From NCBI GenBank assembly GCA_964293585.1, contig CAXYYS010000002.1, positions 1 through 64,000 on the forward strand: a stretch of DNA of 64,000 nucleotides, given 5' to 3'. Origin of the DNA: JAKVKY01 sp964293585. Its GTDB lineage: Bacteria > Bacillota > Negativicutes > Acidaminococcales > Acidaminococcaceae. Positions 36,965 to 45,179 of this stretch are shown here, piece after piece. Each line of letters begins with the position of its first letter. The first letter of the stretch is position 1. The notes under the pieces were generated by a model. That model was not told the DNA's origin and made no database searches. It was given only the letters and a program-made list of their open reading frames with translations. The position numbers and the translations under genes are program-made.

Positions 36965-37414
36965 ATGTTTGAAGAATTTAAAAAATTTGCCCTGCGTGGT
37001 AATGTGCTGGACATGGCTATCGGCGTTGTTATTGGCGCTGCTTTTGGCAAGATTATTACCGCTCTCGTAAGCAATATTATCATGCCGCCCCTGGGTATCC
37101 TTTTTGGCAAGATTGATTTTACCAACCTGTTCATCAACCTGGGAGACAAACCGGTGGCAACGCTGAAGGCGGCTCAGGAAGCCAACGTGCCCGTCATCGC
37201 CTACGGCCTGTTTTTGAACGCGGTCATTGATTTTCTGATCGTGGCTTTCGTGCTTTTCCTTATCATCAACCGGGTGAACAAGCTGTTCCCGGCGCCTGCG
37301 GCCCCGGTAAAACGCCTGTGCCCTTACTGCCAGACGGAGATTCCCGATACCGCTACCCGCTGCCCGCATTGCACCAGTCAGTTAGAACCGGAACATCAAG
37401 ACGCTAAGGCGTAA
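36965..37414 (+). CDS. mscL: Large-conductance mechanosensitive channel with C-terminal zinc ribbon
   Basis: 149 residues. The N-terminal S1 helix and TM1 (FKKFALRGNVLDMAIGVVIG), periplasmic loop and TM2 (about 78-101) are typical of MscL, the emergency valve opened by membrane tension on osmotic downshift. The cytoplasmic tail differs from the classical helical bundle: it carries CPYC (C119, C122) and CPHC (C133, C136), a zinc ribbon. Such tails occur in some MscL subfamilies. The gene is monocistronic, with GGGAGG before the ATG. Confidence 0.95.
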   Translation: MFEEFKKFALRGNVLDMAIGVVIGAAFGKIITALVSNIIMPPLGILFGKIDFTNLFINLGDKPVATLKAAQEANVPVIAYGLFLNAVIDFLIVAFVLFLIINRVNKLFPAPAAPVKRLCPYCQTEIPDTATRCPHCTSQLEPEHQDAKA

Positions 37415-37452
37415 ATAAAATAAACAAGAAATTTTAGGAGGTTGTGAGTCTG

Positions 37453-38679
37453 ATGTCAGTTTTCGACGTATTAAAAGAGAGAGGTTTTTTAGCGCAGCTT
37501 TCCCACGAGGACGAAATCAGGGAACTGCTGGAAAAAGAGAAGGTTACTTTTTACATCGGCTTTGATCCCACTGCGGATAGTCTGCACGTAGGACATTTCA
37601 TCGCCCTGATGGCGATGGCACATATGCAGCGCGCCGGCCACCGTCCCATCTGCCTTTTAGGCGGCGGCACCGGCATGGTAGGCGATCCCAGCGGCAAGGA
37701 CGATATGCGTAAGATGCTGACGCCGGAATTTATCAACCATAATATTGCCTGCTTTAAAAAGCAGATGAGCCGCTTTATTGATTTTTCCGAAGGCAAGGCC
37801 GTGATGGCGAACAATGCCGACTGGCTGCTCAGCATGAACTATGTGGACATGCTCCGTACCGTAGGCGTGCATTTTTCCGTGAACCGGATGCTGACCGCCG
37901 AGTGCTACAAGAAGCGTCTGGAAAAAGACGGCGGCCTGACTTTCTTTGAGTTCAACTATATGATCATGCAGGCTTACGATTTCTGGAAGCTGCATCAGGA
38001 TTACGGCTGCATCATGGAGCTGGGCGGCGATGACCAGTGGTCCAACATGATCGCCGGCGTGGAGCTGATCCGCCGCAAGGAACGGAAACCGGCTTACTGC
38101 ATGACCTGCAAGCTTTTAACCACCAGTGACGGCCGCAAGATGGGCAAGACGGAAAAAGGCGCCCTGTGGCTGGACCCGGACAAGACCAGTCCCTACGATT
38201 TTTATCAATACTGGCGCAACGTGGCCGACAGCGACGTGGAAAAATGCCTGTCCCTGCTGACCTTCCTGCCCATGGACGAGGTAAGGCGTTTAGGCGCTTT
38301 GCGGGATGCGGAGATCAATGAGGCCAAGAAAGTGCTGGCCTACGAGGTAACCAAGCTGGTACACGGCGAGGAAGCCGCTCAGAAAGCCCAGCAGGCTACG
38401 GCAGCTCTCTTTGGGGGCCAGGGCCATCTGGACAACGTGCCCACCCTGGAAATTACCGCCGCCGATGCCGAAGCCAAGATGATCGACGTGCTTACGGCCC
38501 AGAAAGTCTTTACCAGCAAGCGGGAAGCCCGCCAGCTGATTGGCCAGGGAGGCCTGACCGTAGCGGATAAACCTTTTACCGATCCGGAAGGCAAGTTAAG
38601 TCCGGCGCTGTTTGACCAGGATAAGAGCCTGCTGATCAGGAAAGGCAAGAAGAAATATTACCGTCTGGTGATTAAGTAA
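37453..38679 (+). CDS. tyrS: Tyrosyl-tRNA synthetase
   Basis: 408 residues. Class I synthetase: HIGH-type motif HVGHFIALM, tyrosine-binding region YMIMQAYDF and GGDDQWSNM, KMSKS-type loop KMGKT, and a C-terminal S4 RNA-binding domain (KREARQLIGQGGLTVADK). It charges tRNA-Tyr. The ATG at 37453 is preferred over a GTG at 37444, which sits only two bases after AGGAGG. Confidence 0.96.
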   Translation: MSVFDVLKERGFLAQLSHEDEIRELLEKEKVTFYIGFDPTADSLHVGHFIALMAMAHMQRAGHRPICLLGGGTGMVGDPSGKDDMRKMLTPEFINHNIACFKKQMSRFIDFSEGKAVMANNADWLLSMNYVDMLRTVGVHFSVNRMLTAECYKKRLEKDGGLTFFEFNYMIMQAYDFWKLHQDYGCIMELGGDDQWSNMIAGVELIRRKERKPAYCMTCKLLTTSDGRKMGKTEKGALWLDPDKTSPYDFYQYWRNVADSDVEKCLSLLTFLPMDEVRRLGALRDAEINEAKKVLAYEVTKLVHGEEAAQKAQQATAALFGGQGHLDNVPTLEITAADAEAKMIDVLTAQKVFTSKREARQLIGQGGLTVADKPFTDPEGKLSPALFDQDKSLLIRKGKKKYYRLVIK

Positions 38680-38820
38680 AATTTCCGGACCGGTCCCACC
38701 GGAAGGTGTGCGAGCAGTTAGTTTCAAGTTATTATATTAGGTATAAAGATATATAGAGATATGTAAAGAAAGATACAAAGGTATATTAGTCATAAAGGGA
38801 TAAAGAAAGAAGGCATTAAG

Positions 38821-39228
38821 ATGCTGTATATGGTTGTCATGGCTGTAGTTGCTATCCTGGTGGCTGTTTTTGCCCTGCAAAATACGATGGTGGTGGAGCT
38901 GTCCTTTTTAACCTGGACCTTCACGACCAACCTGGTAGTGGTAATCTTAGGCAGCGCTGTAGCCGGCATGGTGATTGCATCTTTGTGGGGATTGAAGCTG
39001 AAAGCCCAGCATATGTGGCGCAACATGAAGAAAAATAACGAGATCAGCGGCTTGGAAGATGACCGCGCCCTGCTGCGCAAGAAGGTGCAGGAACTGACCG
39101 ACGCCAATGCCAAGCTTTTGCAGGCCCAGTCAGCAGTTAATGCTGCCCAGGCTCAGGCTAAGGATGCCGCCGGTGCGGCTGTGGCTGCGGCCAAGGATGC
39201 GGCCGTGAAAACGGCGCCCAAAGCTTAG
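38821..39228 (+). CDS. LapA-like membrane protein (DUF1049)
   Basis: 135 residues. Two transmembrane helices (about 2-20 and 36-58) with the LapA pattern FALQNTMVVELSFLTW between them, then a cytoplasmic coiled-coil (about 75-110) and an Ala/Lys-rich tail. In proteobacteria LapA is linked to lipopolysaccharide assembly; here, in a diderm Firmicute, an envelope role is plausible but not shown. The rsmD start follows 16 bases later, so the two may be cotranscribed. Confidence 0.75.
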   Translation: MLYMVVMAVVAILVAVFALQNTMVVELSFLTWTFTTNLVVVILGSAVAGMVIASLWGLKLKAQHMWRNMKKNNEISGLEDDRALLRKKVQELTDANAKLLQAQSAVNAAQAQAKDAAGAAVAAAKDAAVKTAPKA

Positions 39229-39243
39229 AGCGAAGGAGCTTTC

Positions 39244-39801
39244 ATGCGGATCATTACCGGCAAGGCCAGGGGCTTAAGGCTGCTGGAACCGAAAAATTAT
39301 GACGTGCGTCCTACGGCGGACAGGGTGAAGGAATCCCTGTTCAACATTTTAGGTACGGGCCTCAGGGAGGCCAGGGTGCTGGATTTGTTTGCAGGCACCG
39401 GCAACCTGGGCTTGGAATCCTGGAGCCGCGGGGCGGCGGCCATCACGTTTGTGGACCAGAGCCTGAGTTCTTTAAAGCTGGTGCGGGGGAATATTGCCAA
39501 GTGCAAGGCGGAAGCGGACTGCACCGTCGTGAAAGGCGAAGCCCTGCAGGTCCTGGGCCGGTTGGCCCGGGGCGGCGCCCAGTTTGAATATTTCTTTTGC
39601 GATCCCCCTTATAATAAAGGCTGGGTCCAGAAAGTTTTAAGCAGTCCTGCTACTTTGCAGGTCCTTAGCCCCAAGGGACTTTTGATTGCCGAACATAGCG
39701 CGCATGACGATATCGACACCGGTCTGCCCGCTACGCTGAAAGTAGTGCGCCGGGAACGTTACGGCGAGACCATGCTAAGTCTAATTATGAAAACTTTGTG
39801 A
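39244..39801 (+). CDS. rsmD: 16S rRNA (guanine966-N2)-methyltransferase
   Basis: 185 residues. N-terminal MRIITGKARGLRL and RPTADRVKESLFNIL, the SAM-binding VLDLFAGTGNLGLE, and the catalytic DPPY motif in FFCDPPYNKGW are diagnostic. It methylates G966 of 16S rRNA. The typical rsmD-coaD pairing is present, with coaD 90 bases downstream. Confidence 0.95.
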   Translation: MRIITGKARGLRLLEPKNYDVRPTADRVKESLFNILGTGLREARVLDLFAGTGNLGLESWSRGAAAITFVDQSLSSLKLVRGNIAKCKAEADCTVVKGEALQVLGRLARGGAQFEYFFCDPPYNKGWVQKVLSSPATLQVLSPKGLLIAEHSAHDDIDTGLPATLKVVRRERYGETMLSLIMKTL

Positions 39802-39891
39802 AGAAATAGAGGAAAATTTGCAAATCTGTCGAATTTATCGTAAAATAGAGTATGGTAAGTAGGCAGATATTTGCACTTTGGGAGGTTTATA

Positions 39892-40401
39892 ATGCGCAGA
39901 GCCGTTTGCTCCGGCAGCTTTGATCCTGTAACCAAAGGCCATATAGATATCTTCGAGCGGTCCAGCCGGATGTTCGATGAAGTTATCGTCAGCGTCTTTT
40001 ATAACCCGGGCAAGGAAAAATCCATGTTTTCCATGAAGCAGCGGGTGGAAATGCTGAAATTGGCTACCAAGCATATCCCTAATGTGAGGGTGACTTGCTT
40101 TAGTGGTCTGCTCAATGAGTTTTGTATCAAGGAAAAAGCTCCTTTTATCGTGAGAGGTTTAAGGGCTTTCTCCGATTTTGAATATGAGTTCCAGCGGGCA
40201 CTGTTAATCAAGAAGATTGACCCGGATCTGGAAACGGTGTTCATCATGACGAATGCCCAGTATTCTTATATCAGTTCTTCCGGCGTCCGGGAGCTCTTGG
40301 CTTTTGGCGGCGAGATTGACGAACTGGTACCTCCCGGAGTGACCGGCAAGATCCGGGAATACTTGAAATTAAAGCAGAAAAAGACTAACGGAAAGAGGTA
40401 G
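39892..40401 (+). CDS. coaD: Pantetheine-phosphate adenylyltransferase
   Basis: 169 residues. Nucleotidyltransferase motif SGSFDPVTKGHIDI and the C-terminal ISSSGVREL, plus FVRGLRAFSDFEYE-like signature (here IVRGLRAFSDFEYEFQ). It makes dephospho-CoA from 4'-phosphopantetheine and ATP. ATG at 39892 with GGGAGG upstream is preferred to an in-frame TTG at 39871. Confidence 0.96.
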   Translation: MRRAVCSGSFDPVTKGHIDIFERSSRMFDEVIVSVFYNPGKEKSMFSMKQRVEMLKLATKHIPNVRVTCFSGLLNEFCIKEKAPFIVRGLRAFSDFEYEFQRALLIKKIDPDLETVFIMTNAQYSYISSSGVRELLAFGGEIDELVPPGVTGKIREYLKLKQKKTNGKR

Positions 40402-40407
40402 AAGCGC

Positions 40408-41049
40408 ATGCTCGATAGAATTGGCAATAATATCACGCTGGATAGTATTTTTGATGAGATGTATGACTTGATCAGCGAGGCTAACCGTATTCCCCTGACG
40501 GATAAGATTATCGTGGAGGAAAGTGATTTAGCCGGGATCCTGGACGACCTGAAGGAAGCTATTCCCAAGGAAGTTAAGAGTGCCAGCCAGGTGCTGGATG
40601 ATCAGCAAAATATCGTCAACAAGGCCCGTGAGGAAGCTGATGCCATCGTGGAGCAGGCCAAGGCCGAGGCGGAACGCATCGTGACCATGGCCAAGGGTGA
40701 AGCCGAACGTGCTATGCGCCAGGAAACTATCGTGGAACAGGCTCAGGCTTTTGCTGAAGATGTGAAGGCCAACGCTCTCCGCTACCAGGAAAGCGTCAAG
40801 GGCGAAGCGGATACTTATTCTGACAGGGTCAAGACAGATACCCTGCAGTATGCGGATGATATGCTGGGTTATTTAGGTACCAGCCTGCAGTCTGCTTTGC
40901 AAGCCATCAATGACAACCGTTCCAATATTAATGAAGAACGTAAGAGCCTGCCGGTCAAGGCTGCTGCCGAGGAGGCGCTGCCGCCTGCACCGGAAGCTGA
41001 AGCTGCCGCTCCGCAGGTTACTGATGAAGCCGAGGATACGGAAGAATAA
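40408..41049 (+). CDS. Coiled-coil protein downstream of coaD
   Basis: 213 residues. An N-terminal ~70-residue segment is followed by a long charged heptad region (about 70-135) with repeated AEAERIV/AKGEAERAM units resembling DivIVA or F-type ATPase b-subunit coiled coils. The tail is Glu/Ala/Pro-rich. No catalytic motif is seen. Proteins of this appearance follow coaD in other Firmicutes and are often annotated only as ATPase-like or hypothetical. The gene starts six bases after coaD and is cotranscribed. A role in envelope or division scaffolding is speculative. Confidence 0.65.
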   Translation: MLDRIGNNITLDSIFDEMYDLISEANRIPLTDKIIVEESDLAGILDDLKEAIPKEVKSASQVLDDQQNIVNKAREEADAIVEQAKAEAERIVTMAKGEAERAMRQETIVEQAQAFAEDVKANALRYQESVKGEADTYSDRVKTDTLQYADDMLGYLGTSLQSALQAINDNRSNINEERKSLPVKAAAEEALPPAPEAEAAAPQVTDEAEDTEE

Positions 41050-41077
41050 TTTTACTGCTACGTTAGCCATAAAAAAT

Positions 41078-41107
41078 AAGACTGGAGCCTTCCGGTTCCA
41101 GTCTTTT
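41078..41107. terminator. Bidirectional terminator
   Basis: AAGACTGGA / TCCAGTCTT stem with an 10-base loop, preceded by A6 and followed by TT. It can end both the coaD operon and leftward tmcAL. Confidence 0.75.
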
Positions 41108-41139
41108 CTGTTGCTGTGGGAGCGCGCATCGCGCATACT

Positions 41140-41162
41140 CTTGTTTCGGGTACAAGAGGCCG
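41140..41162 (+). other. Copy of the tRNA-Pro anticodon arm
   Basis: 23 bases identical to the tRNA-Pro gene at 36326-36402, covering the anticodon stem-loop and variable region. The flanks do not match a tRNA. It lies between a terminator and the end of tmcAL. Confidence 0.7.
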
Positions 41163-41176
41163 GAGCTATGTCTGCC

Positions 41177-42409
41177 TCAGGAGAGCGGATGTTTTTCCAG
41201 GCGGGCAGGCGAGGTGGCAAAATCGCTGCCGTACTGGCCAAAATGATAATGCAGCAGCTGATACAGGTCGCCGGCCCGGGCATCTAAAGCCAGCTGCCGG
41301 TTAAAGGAGGCAGCGTGGTCCTTGCGGCGCAAACCGCCGGCCTTGGTCAGGATGGGGAGGGTGGCTTTGTTCTTCATGCTGCGGAGCAGATAGCGGCCCC
41401 GGTCGTTAAAAGCCAGTACCCGCAGATATTCCGGGTCCAGGGTGTGCTGCCAGAAATCCCGGTCCTCGTGCAGGAGCAGCTGCAGGAAAATCCTTTTAAG
41501 CGAGGGCTTGGGATAACGCTTGTTGGTAACGGCGGCCAGGTAATTTTCCCAGCCTTCCCGTAAAGCTTCCCGCTGCTTGAGCATCCGGAAACAGAGACCG
41601 TAGTCGCTGATGGTACGTTCGTACAGCTGGTCCACCTTGCAGTTAAGCAGCTCGTACGCCAGCAGCATCTTTAAAGGCTGGACGGGCTCATTAAACAGCT
41701 CGTGTGCTTGTAAAGCTTGCAGGGTCTGGGGGGGAACACAGTTCATGATTTCCGTCCAGGGGAGCCGCTGATAGAGGGCGTCCCGCAGGGCCGTGGCCGA
41801 AGCAAAGGGCGCGTGGAGCCTGGTATCGTTGTAGTCGTTGCCCTGGCGCAGGATGGGCAATGGTTCCAGGTCAGCCTTGCTGAGCTGGATGGCCCGCCGG
41901 TAACTCATGGCCAGGATATTGTTAGGCCCCTGCAGGCAGGAACCGGCCTGGGGATGCCATTCCGTGGCGGTTTTTTCCCAGGCGGTGCCGTAGTTGTGGT
42001 TCTGGCGCATAAAAAATTTAAAACGTTCCGTGGCCTGGGGCGAGTTCAGGTAAGCTGCTAATAAATCCGCGTTCAAGGTGGGCAGGGATTCGACCCCGAA
42101 AACCAATTTATCCACCACGCCGGTGGCAGCCAGGACCTTGACGCCGCCCAGGGCAAAATATTCCGCACTGCGGACACAGAAGGAAACGGGCAGTTCCAGG
42201 ACCAGGTCCACGCCGCAGCTTACGGCGATCCGGGCCCGGGTCCATTTATCCAGCAGGCCCGCTTCCCCCCTCTGGACAAAATTACCGCTCATGACGGCAA
42301 TCACAGGCCTGTCACCAGCTTCGGCACGCGCCTGCTGTAATAAATAGGCATGGCCGTTGTGAAAAGGATTAAACTCTGCGATGACGCCCAGGGCTTTTGC
42401 ATTCACCAT
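41177..42409 (-). CDS. tmcAL: tRNA(Met) cytidine acetate ligase
   Basis: 410 residues. The N-terminal nucleotidyltransferase fold has AEFNPFHNGHAYLL (HIGH-like) and VMSGNFVQRGE, followed by WTRARIAVSCGVDLVLELP. Known function: ATP-dependent ac4C formation at the wobble base of elongator tRNA-Met in Firmicutes, using acetate. ATG at 42409 is fixed by AGGAGG five bases upstream; longer in-frame extensions lack an RBS and run into the divergent promoter. Confidence 0.93.
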   Translation of the reverse strand: MVNAKALGVIAEFNPFHNGHAYLLQQARAEAGDRPVIAVMSGNFVQRGEAGLLDKWTRARIAVSCGVDLVLELPVSFCVRSAEYFALGGVKVLAATGVVDKLVFGVESLPTLNADLLAAYLNSPQATERFKFFMRQNHNYGTAWEKTATEWHPQAGSCLQGPNNILAMSYRRAIQLSKADLEPLPILRQGNDYNDTRLHAPFASATALRDALYQRLPWTEIMNCVPPQTLQALQAHELFNEPVQPLKMLLAYELLNCKVDQLYERTISDYGLCFRMLKQREALREGWENYLAAVTNKRYPKPSLKRIFLQLLLHEDRDFWQHTLDPEYLRVLAFNDRGRYLLRSMKNKATLPILTKAGGLRRKDHAASFNRQLALDARAGDLYQLLHYHFGQYGSDFATSPARLEKHPLS

Positions 42410-42490
42410 GACTGCCTCCTTCTTTCTCTCTGCATCTATTATAAGGAATATTTTTGGTTGTGTAAACTTTTTTCTCATAGTTAATAACCC

Positions 42491-42519
42491 TTGACAAAGC
42501 CGGGACCCCTGTATATAAT
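42491..42519 (+). promoter_or_regulatory. Consensus promoter for DUF177-rpmF
   Basis: TTGACA (42491-42496), 17 bp, TATAAT (42514-42519). The expected transcription start is only about ten bases before the ATG at 42537. Confidence 0.85.
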
Positions 42520-42536
42520 TGTAACGTTGGTGAAAC

Positions 42537-43040
42537 ATGATTAAGGTTAATGTCGCAGAAATTAAAAAAAGCCTGGTAGGCAGTAAAAAGCTTGTTTACG
42601 AGGTTACCCCGGAGGAGCTGGAACTCAGCCCCAAGGATCTGGAGGTAGTAGGCTCGGTACGATTTACCGGTACCATCACGAACGCCGGCGATGTGTTGCT
42701 CTTGCAAGGTAAGGTTACGGCCACGGTAAAACGTGTGTGCGGACGGTGCCTGGAAGAGTTTACAGCATTGTCTTCGGCAGACGTCCTGGAAAAGTATTAT
42801 CCGGCCGGGACAGTGGCAACAGAAGCGGATGCGCTGGTGTATGACGGCGACCTGGTGGATGTGGCGGCTGCGCTGCGTGAAAGCCTGGTTTTGGCAGAAC
42901 CTTTAAAGGTTCTCTGCAAAGAGGACTGCAAGGGTCTGTGCCCGGTGTGCGGCGCTAACCGAAACCTGCATCCCTGTACCTGTGATACCACGCGTCTTGA
43001 TCCACGGTTTTCGGCATTAAAAGAACTTTTAAAGAAGTGA
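42537..43040 (+). CDS. DUF177/YceD family protein
   Basis: 167 residues. Central CGRCLEEF and a C-terminal Cys-rich stretch (CKEDCKGLCPVCGANRN and CTCDTTRLDPR) define the YceD/DUF177 family, nearly always encoded just before rpmF. In plants and bacteria it has been linked to 23S rRNA processing and accumulation. It is cotranscribed with rpmF 39 bases downstream. The leader is very short and no strong Shine-Dalgarno is seen (TTGGTG at best). Confidence 0.9.
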   Translation: MIKVNVAEIKKSLVGSKKLVYEVTPEELELSPKDLEVVGSVRFTGTITNAGDVLLLQGKVTATVKRVCGRCLEEFTALSSADVLEKYYPAGTVATEADALVYDGDLVDVAAALRESLVLAEPLKVLCKEDCKGLCPVCGANRNLHPCTCDTTRLDPRFSALKELLKK

Positions 43041-43079
43041 AATCACAAGTCACCGTAATAGCTTGAGGAGGTGTAACAA

Positions 43080-43262
43080 ATGGCAGTACCAAAGAGAAAA
43101 ATGACCAAGGCTCGTCGCGATTCCCGTCGTGCCAACTGGAAGCTGGAAGTTCCCGGTATGGTCGAATGCCCGCAATGTCATGAGCTGAAAATGCCCCATC
43201 GCGTATGCCCGGAATGCGGCTATTATGATGGTAAAGAAGTCGTTAAGAACGACGCTGAGTAA
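43080..43262 (+). CDS. rpmF: 50S ribosomal protein L32, zinc-binding form
   Basis: 60 residues. MAVPKRKMTKARRDSRRANW is the family N-terminus; CPQCHELKMPHRVCPECGYY is a four-Cys zinc ribbon, so this is the C+ paralogue type. It sits in its conserved position after DUF177, preceded by GAGGAGG and followed by a strong terminator. Confidence 0.97.
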   Translation: MAVPKRKMTKARRDSRRANWKLEVPGMVECPQCHELKMPHRVCPECGYYDGKEVVKNDAE

Positions 43263-43270
43263 TGTTTCCA

Positions 43271-43307
43271 AAAAAATCCCGAAGTGTACAGCTTCGGGAT
43301 TTTTTTT
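43271..43307 (+). terminator. Terminator after rpmF
   Basis: ATCCCGAAG / CTTCGGGAT stem with a 6-base loop, A6 before and T8 after. Confidence 0.92.
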
Positions 43308-43424
43308 GTGGTCTTGCCGGTGCCGGTACCTGCCGGAAAGCGGCCGGGGCTAAAAGCGCGCTGCCTTGTCGGGCAGCAGGTTAATCCCAGTTCGTAAAAT
43401 AATTGTGAAGTAGCGGGCGTCCTC

Positions 43425-43453
43425 TTGACTATTTCTAGAAATGCGCTTATAAT
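43425..43453 (+). promoter_or_regulatory. Promoter of the fatty-acid operon
   Basis: TTGACT (43425-43430), 17 bp, TATAAT (43448-43453); transcription is expected near 43460. Confidence 0.85.
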
Positions 43454-43464
43454 TACCGTAGGTG

Positions 43465-43481
43465 TTATGAGCAGGTACTAA
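43465..43481. promoter_or_regulatory. Probable FapR operator
   Basis: TTATGAGCAGGTACTAA: the right half matches the FapR consensus half-site GGTACTAA and the left half keeps TTA. It lies just downstream of the predicted transcription start, the usual position for FapR autoregulation. Confidence 0.6.
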
Positions 43482-43496
43482 AGTAGGGTGATAGAA

Positions 43497-44078
43497 ATGG
43501 ACGCTTCGAAAAGAATAATCAGGCAGACCAGGTTGCCGAAGCTCTTGGCGCGGGATCCTTTCCTAACCGACGAGCAGCTGGCACAGAAACTGAAAGTCAG
43601 CGTACCCACTATCCGGTTGGACCGGACTTGTCTGGGTATACCTGAGCTCAGGGAACGTACCCGGTTGATGGCGGAAACAGCCCAGAATAAATTGAAGGCT
43701 ATTTCCAAGAAAGATATCGTGGGCGATCTGATCGCCCTGGAGTTAAATAAGAAAGCTATTTCCACCCTGACCATCACCCCGGACATGGTGCTGGAAAAGA
43801 CGGGGGTCATGCGGGGACATTTTATGTTCGCCATGGCGGATACCCTGGCGTTAGCTTTAGTAGATGCCGAAGTAGCTTTAACAGGTGTGGGTAATGTGAA
43901 GTACCGGGTGCCGGTGTATGCCGGGACGACGCTGGTAGCCAAGGCTGAAGTGGTGAACAGGCGCAAGGACCGATTTTTTATCCATGTCTATATTTTTATG
44001 CGTGATAAACAGATTGAAGTTTTTAGAGCGAAATTTATTGTAGTGGCCTTATCCGGTGAAAGGAAGCGGGAAGCATGA
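43497..44078 (+). CDS. fapR: Fatty-acid biosynthesis transcriptional repressor FapR
   Basis: 193 residues. The N-terminal helix-turn-helix (DEQLAQKLKVSVPTIRLDR) is joined by a linker helix (LRERTRLMAE) to a hot-dog effector domain (GHFMFAMADTLALALVDAE). In Bacillus, FapR represses fab/plsX genes until malonyl-CoA binds the hot-dog domain. It heads the operon and overlaps plsX by ATGA. Start at ATG 43497 (AGGGTG upstream) is preferred over GTG 43488. Confidence 0.93.
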   Translation: MDASKRIIRQTRLPKLLARDPFLTDEQLAQKLKVSVPTIRLDRTCLGIPELRERTRLMAETAQNKLKAISKKDIVGDLIALELNKKAISTLTITPDMVLEKTGVMRGHFMFAMADTLALALVDAEVALTGVGNVKYRVPVYAGTTLVAKAEVVNRRKDRFFIHVYIFMRDKQIEVFRAKFIVVALSGERKREA

Positions 44079-45076
44079 AGATTGCTCTCGATGTGATGGG
44101 AACAGATTTCGGCCCCAAGGAGTTGGTACTGGGTGCCGTTCAGGCAGTGCAGGAATTTGGCTGCGATATAGTTTTGGTAGGCGATGAAGCTACCATTAAA
44201 GATTTGTTGCAAAAATATGGTGCGGCAGGCAATCCGCATTTTACCATTAAACATGCCTCCGAGGTTATCGATATGCACGAGCACCCCGGTATTGCGGTGA
44301 AGACGAAGAAAGATGCCAGCATCGTGGTGGCCACGGATTTGCTCCGGACGCACAGATGCGATGCCCTGGTCAGCAGCGGCAGTACCGGCGCTGCGGTGGC
44401 GGCGGCCCTGTTCCATCTGGGCAGGATTCGCGGCATCGAGCGTCCCAGTATCGCCACCCCGATTCCCAGTCTGACCGGTACCACGGTGGTACTGGACAGC
44501 GGCGCCAAGGTGGACGCCAAGCCGGAACATATGGTGCAGAGCGCCGTTATGGGCAGCGTGTATGCGGAACTGATGCTGGGCATCAAGAACCCCCGGGTGG
44601 GGCTGCTGAATATCGGCGAGGAAGAGACCAAGGGCAACGAACAGGCTCTGGCTACGTACCCGCTGCTCAAGCAGGAAAAGAATATCAACTTTATTGGTAA
44701 CGTGGAAGGCCGCGATATCAATAAAGGTACGGTGGACGTGGTAGTCTGCGATGGTTTTGTGGGCAACGTGGTCCTGAAGTTTGCGGAAGGTCTGGCACGA
44801 GCCATCATGATCATGGTGAAGGATGCGATCATGAACGGCGGCGTTGCTGCTAAGCTGGGCGGCTTGTTGATTAAGCCGGCCCTGAAGAAACTCGGCAAAC
44901 GGCTGGACCCGGCTGAATACGGCGGCGCCCTCCTGTTAGGTGTCAAAGCGCCGTTCTTTATCTGCCATGGCAGCAGCAAGGCCAAGGATATTAAGAGCGC
45001 TATCGGCGTAGCGGTAAAATGTGTCAAGTCCGACGTGGTGACCCGCATCAGCGAGCTGGTCATCCGGGAAGAATAA
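44075..45076 (+). CDS. plsX: Phosphate acyltransferase PlsX
   Basis: 333 residues. N-terminal MKIALDVMGTDFGPKE and SSGSTGAAVAAALFHLGRIRG, then LDSGAKVDAKPEH are hallmarks. It converts acyl-ACP to acyl-phosphate, the first step of the PlsX/PlsY route to phosphatidic acid. It is coupled to fapR by overlap; fabH follows after 103 bases. Confidence 0.97.
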   Translation: MKIALDVMGTDFGPKELVLGAVQAVQEFGCDIVLVGDEATIKDLLQKYGAAGNPHFTIKHASEVIDMHEHPGIAVKTKKDASIVVATDLLRTHRCDALVSSGSTGAAVAAALFHLGRIRGIERPSIATPIPSLTGTTVVLDSGAKVDAKPEHMVQSAVMGSVYAELMLGIKNPRVGLLNIGEEETKGNEQALATYPLLKQEKNINFIGNVEGRDINKGTVDVVVCDGFVGNVVLKFAEGLARAIMIMVKDAIMNGGVAAKLGGLLIKPALKKLGKRLDPAEYGGALLLGVKAPFFICHGSSKAKDIKSAIGVAVKCVKSDVVTRISELVIREE

Positions 45077-45179
45077 CTAAGCGGAGTACGGCAGCCTGGC
45101 AAGAGGGAAGCTTACCGGCCACCGCAAGGATTGCTTTTGTAAAACAGAAAGTTAGTTAAGTAGTAACTGGGGAGAGAAC

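Noticed and set aside
41116..41304. The tRNA-Pro-like segment as a functional tRNA or the small open frames over it as genes
   Set aside because: Acceptor, D and T arms are missing. The frames lack ribosome binding sites and overlap the end of tmcAL.
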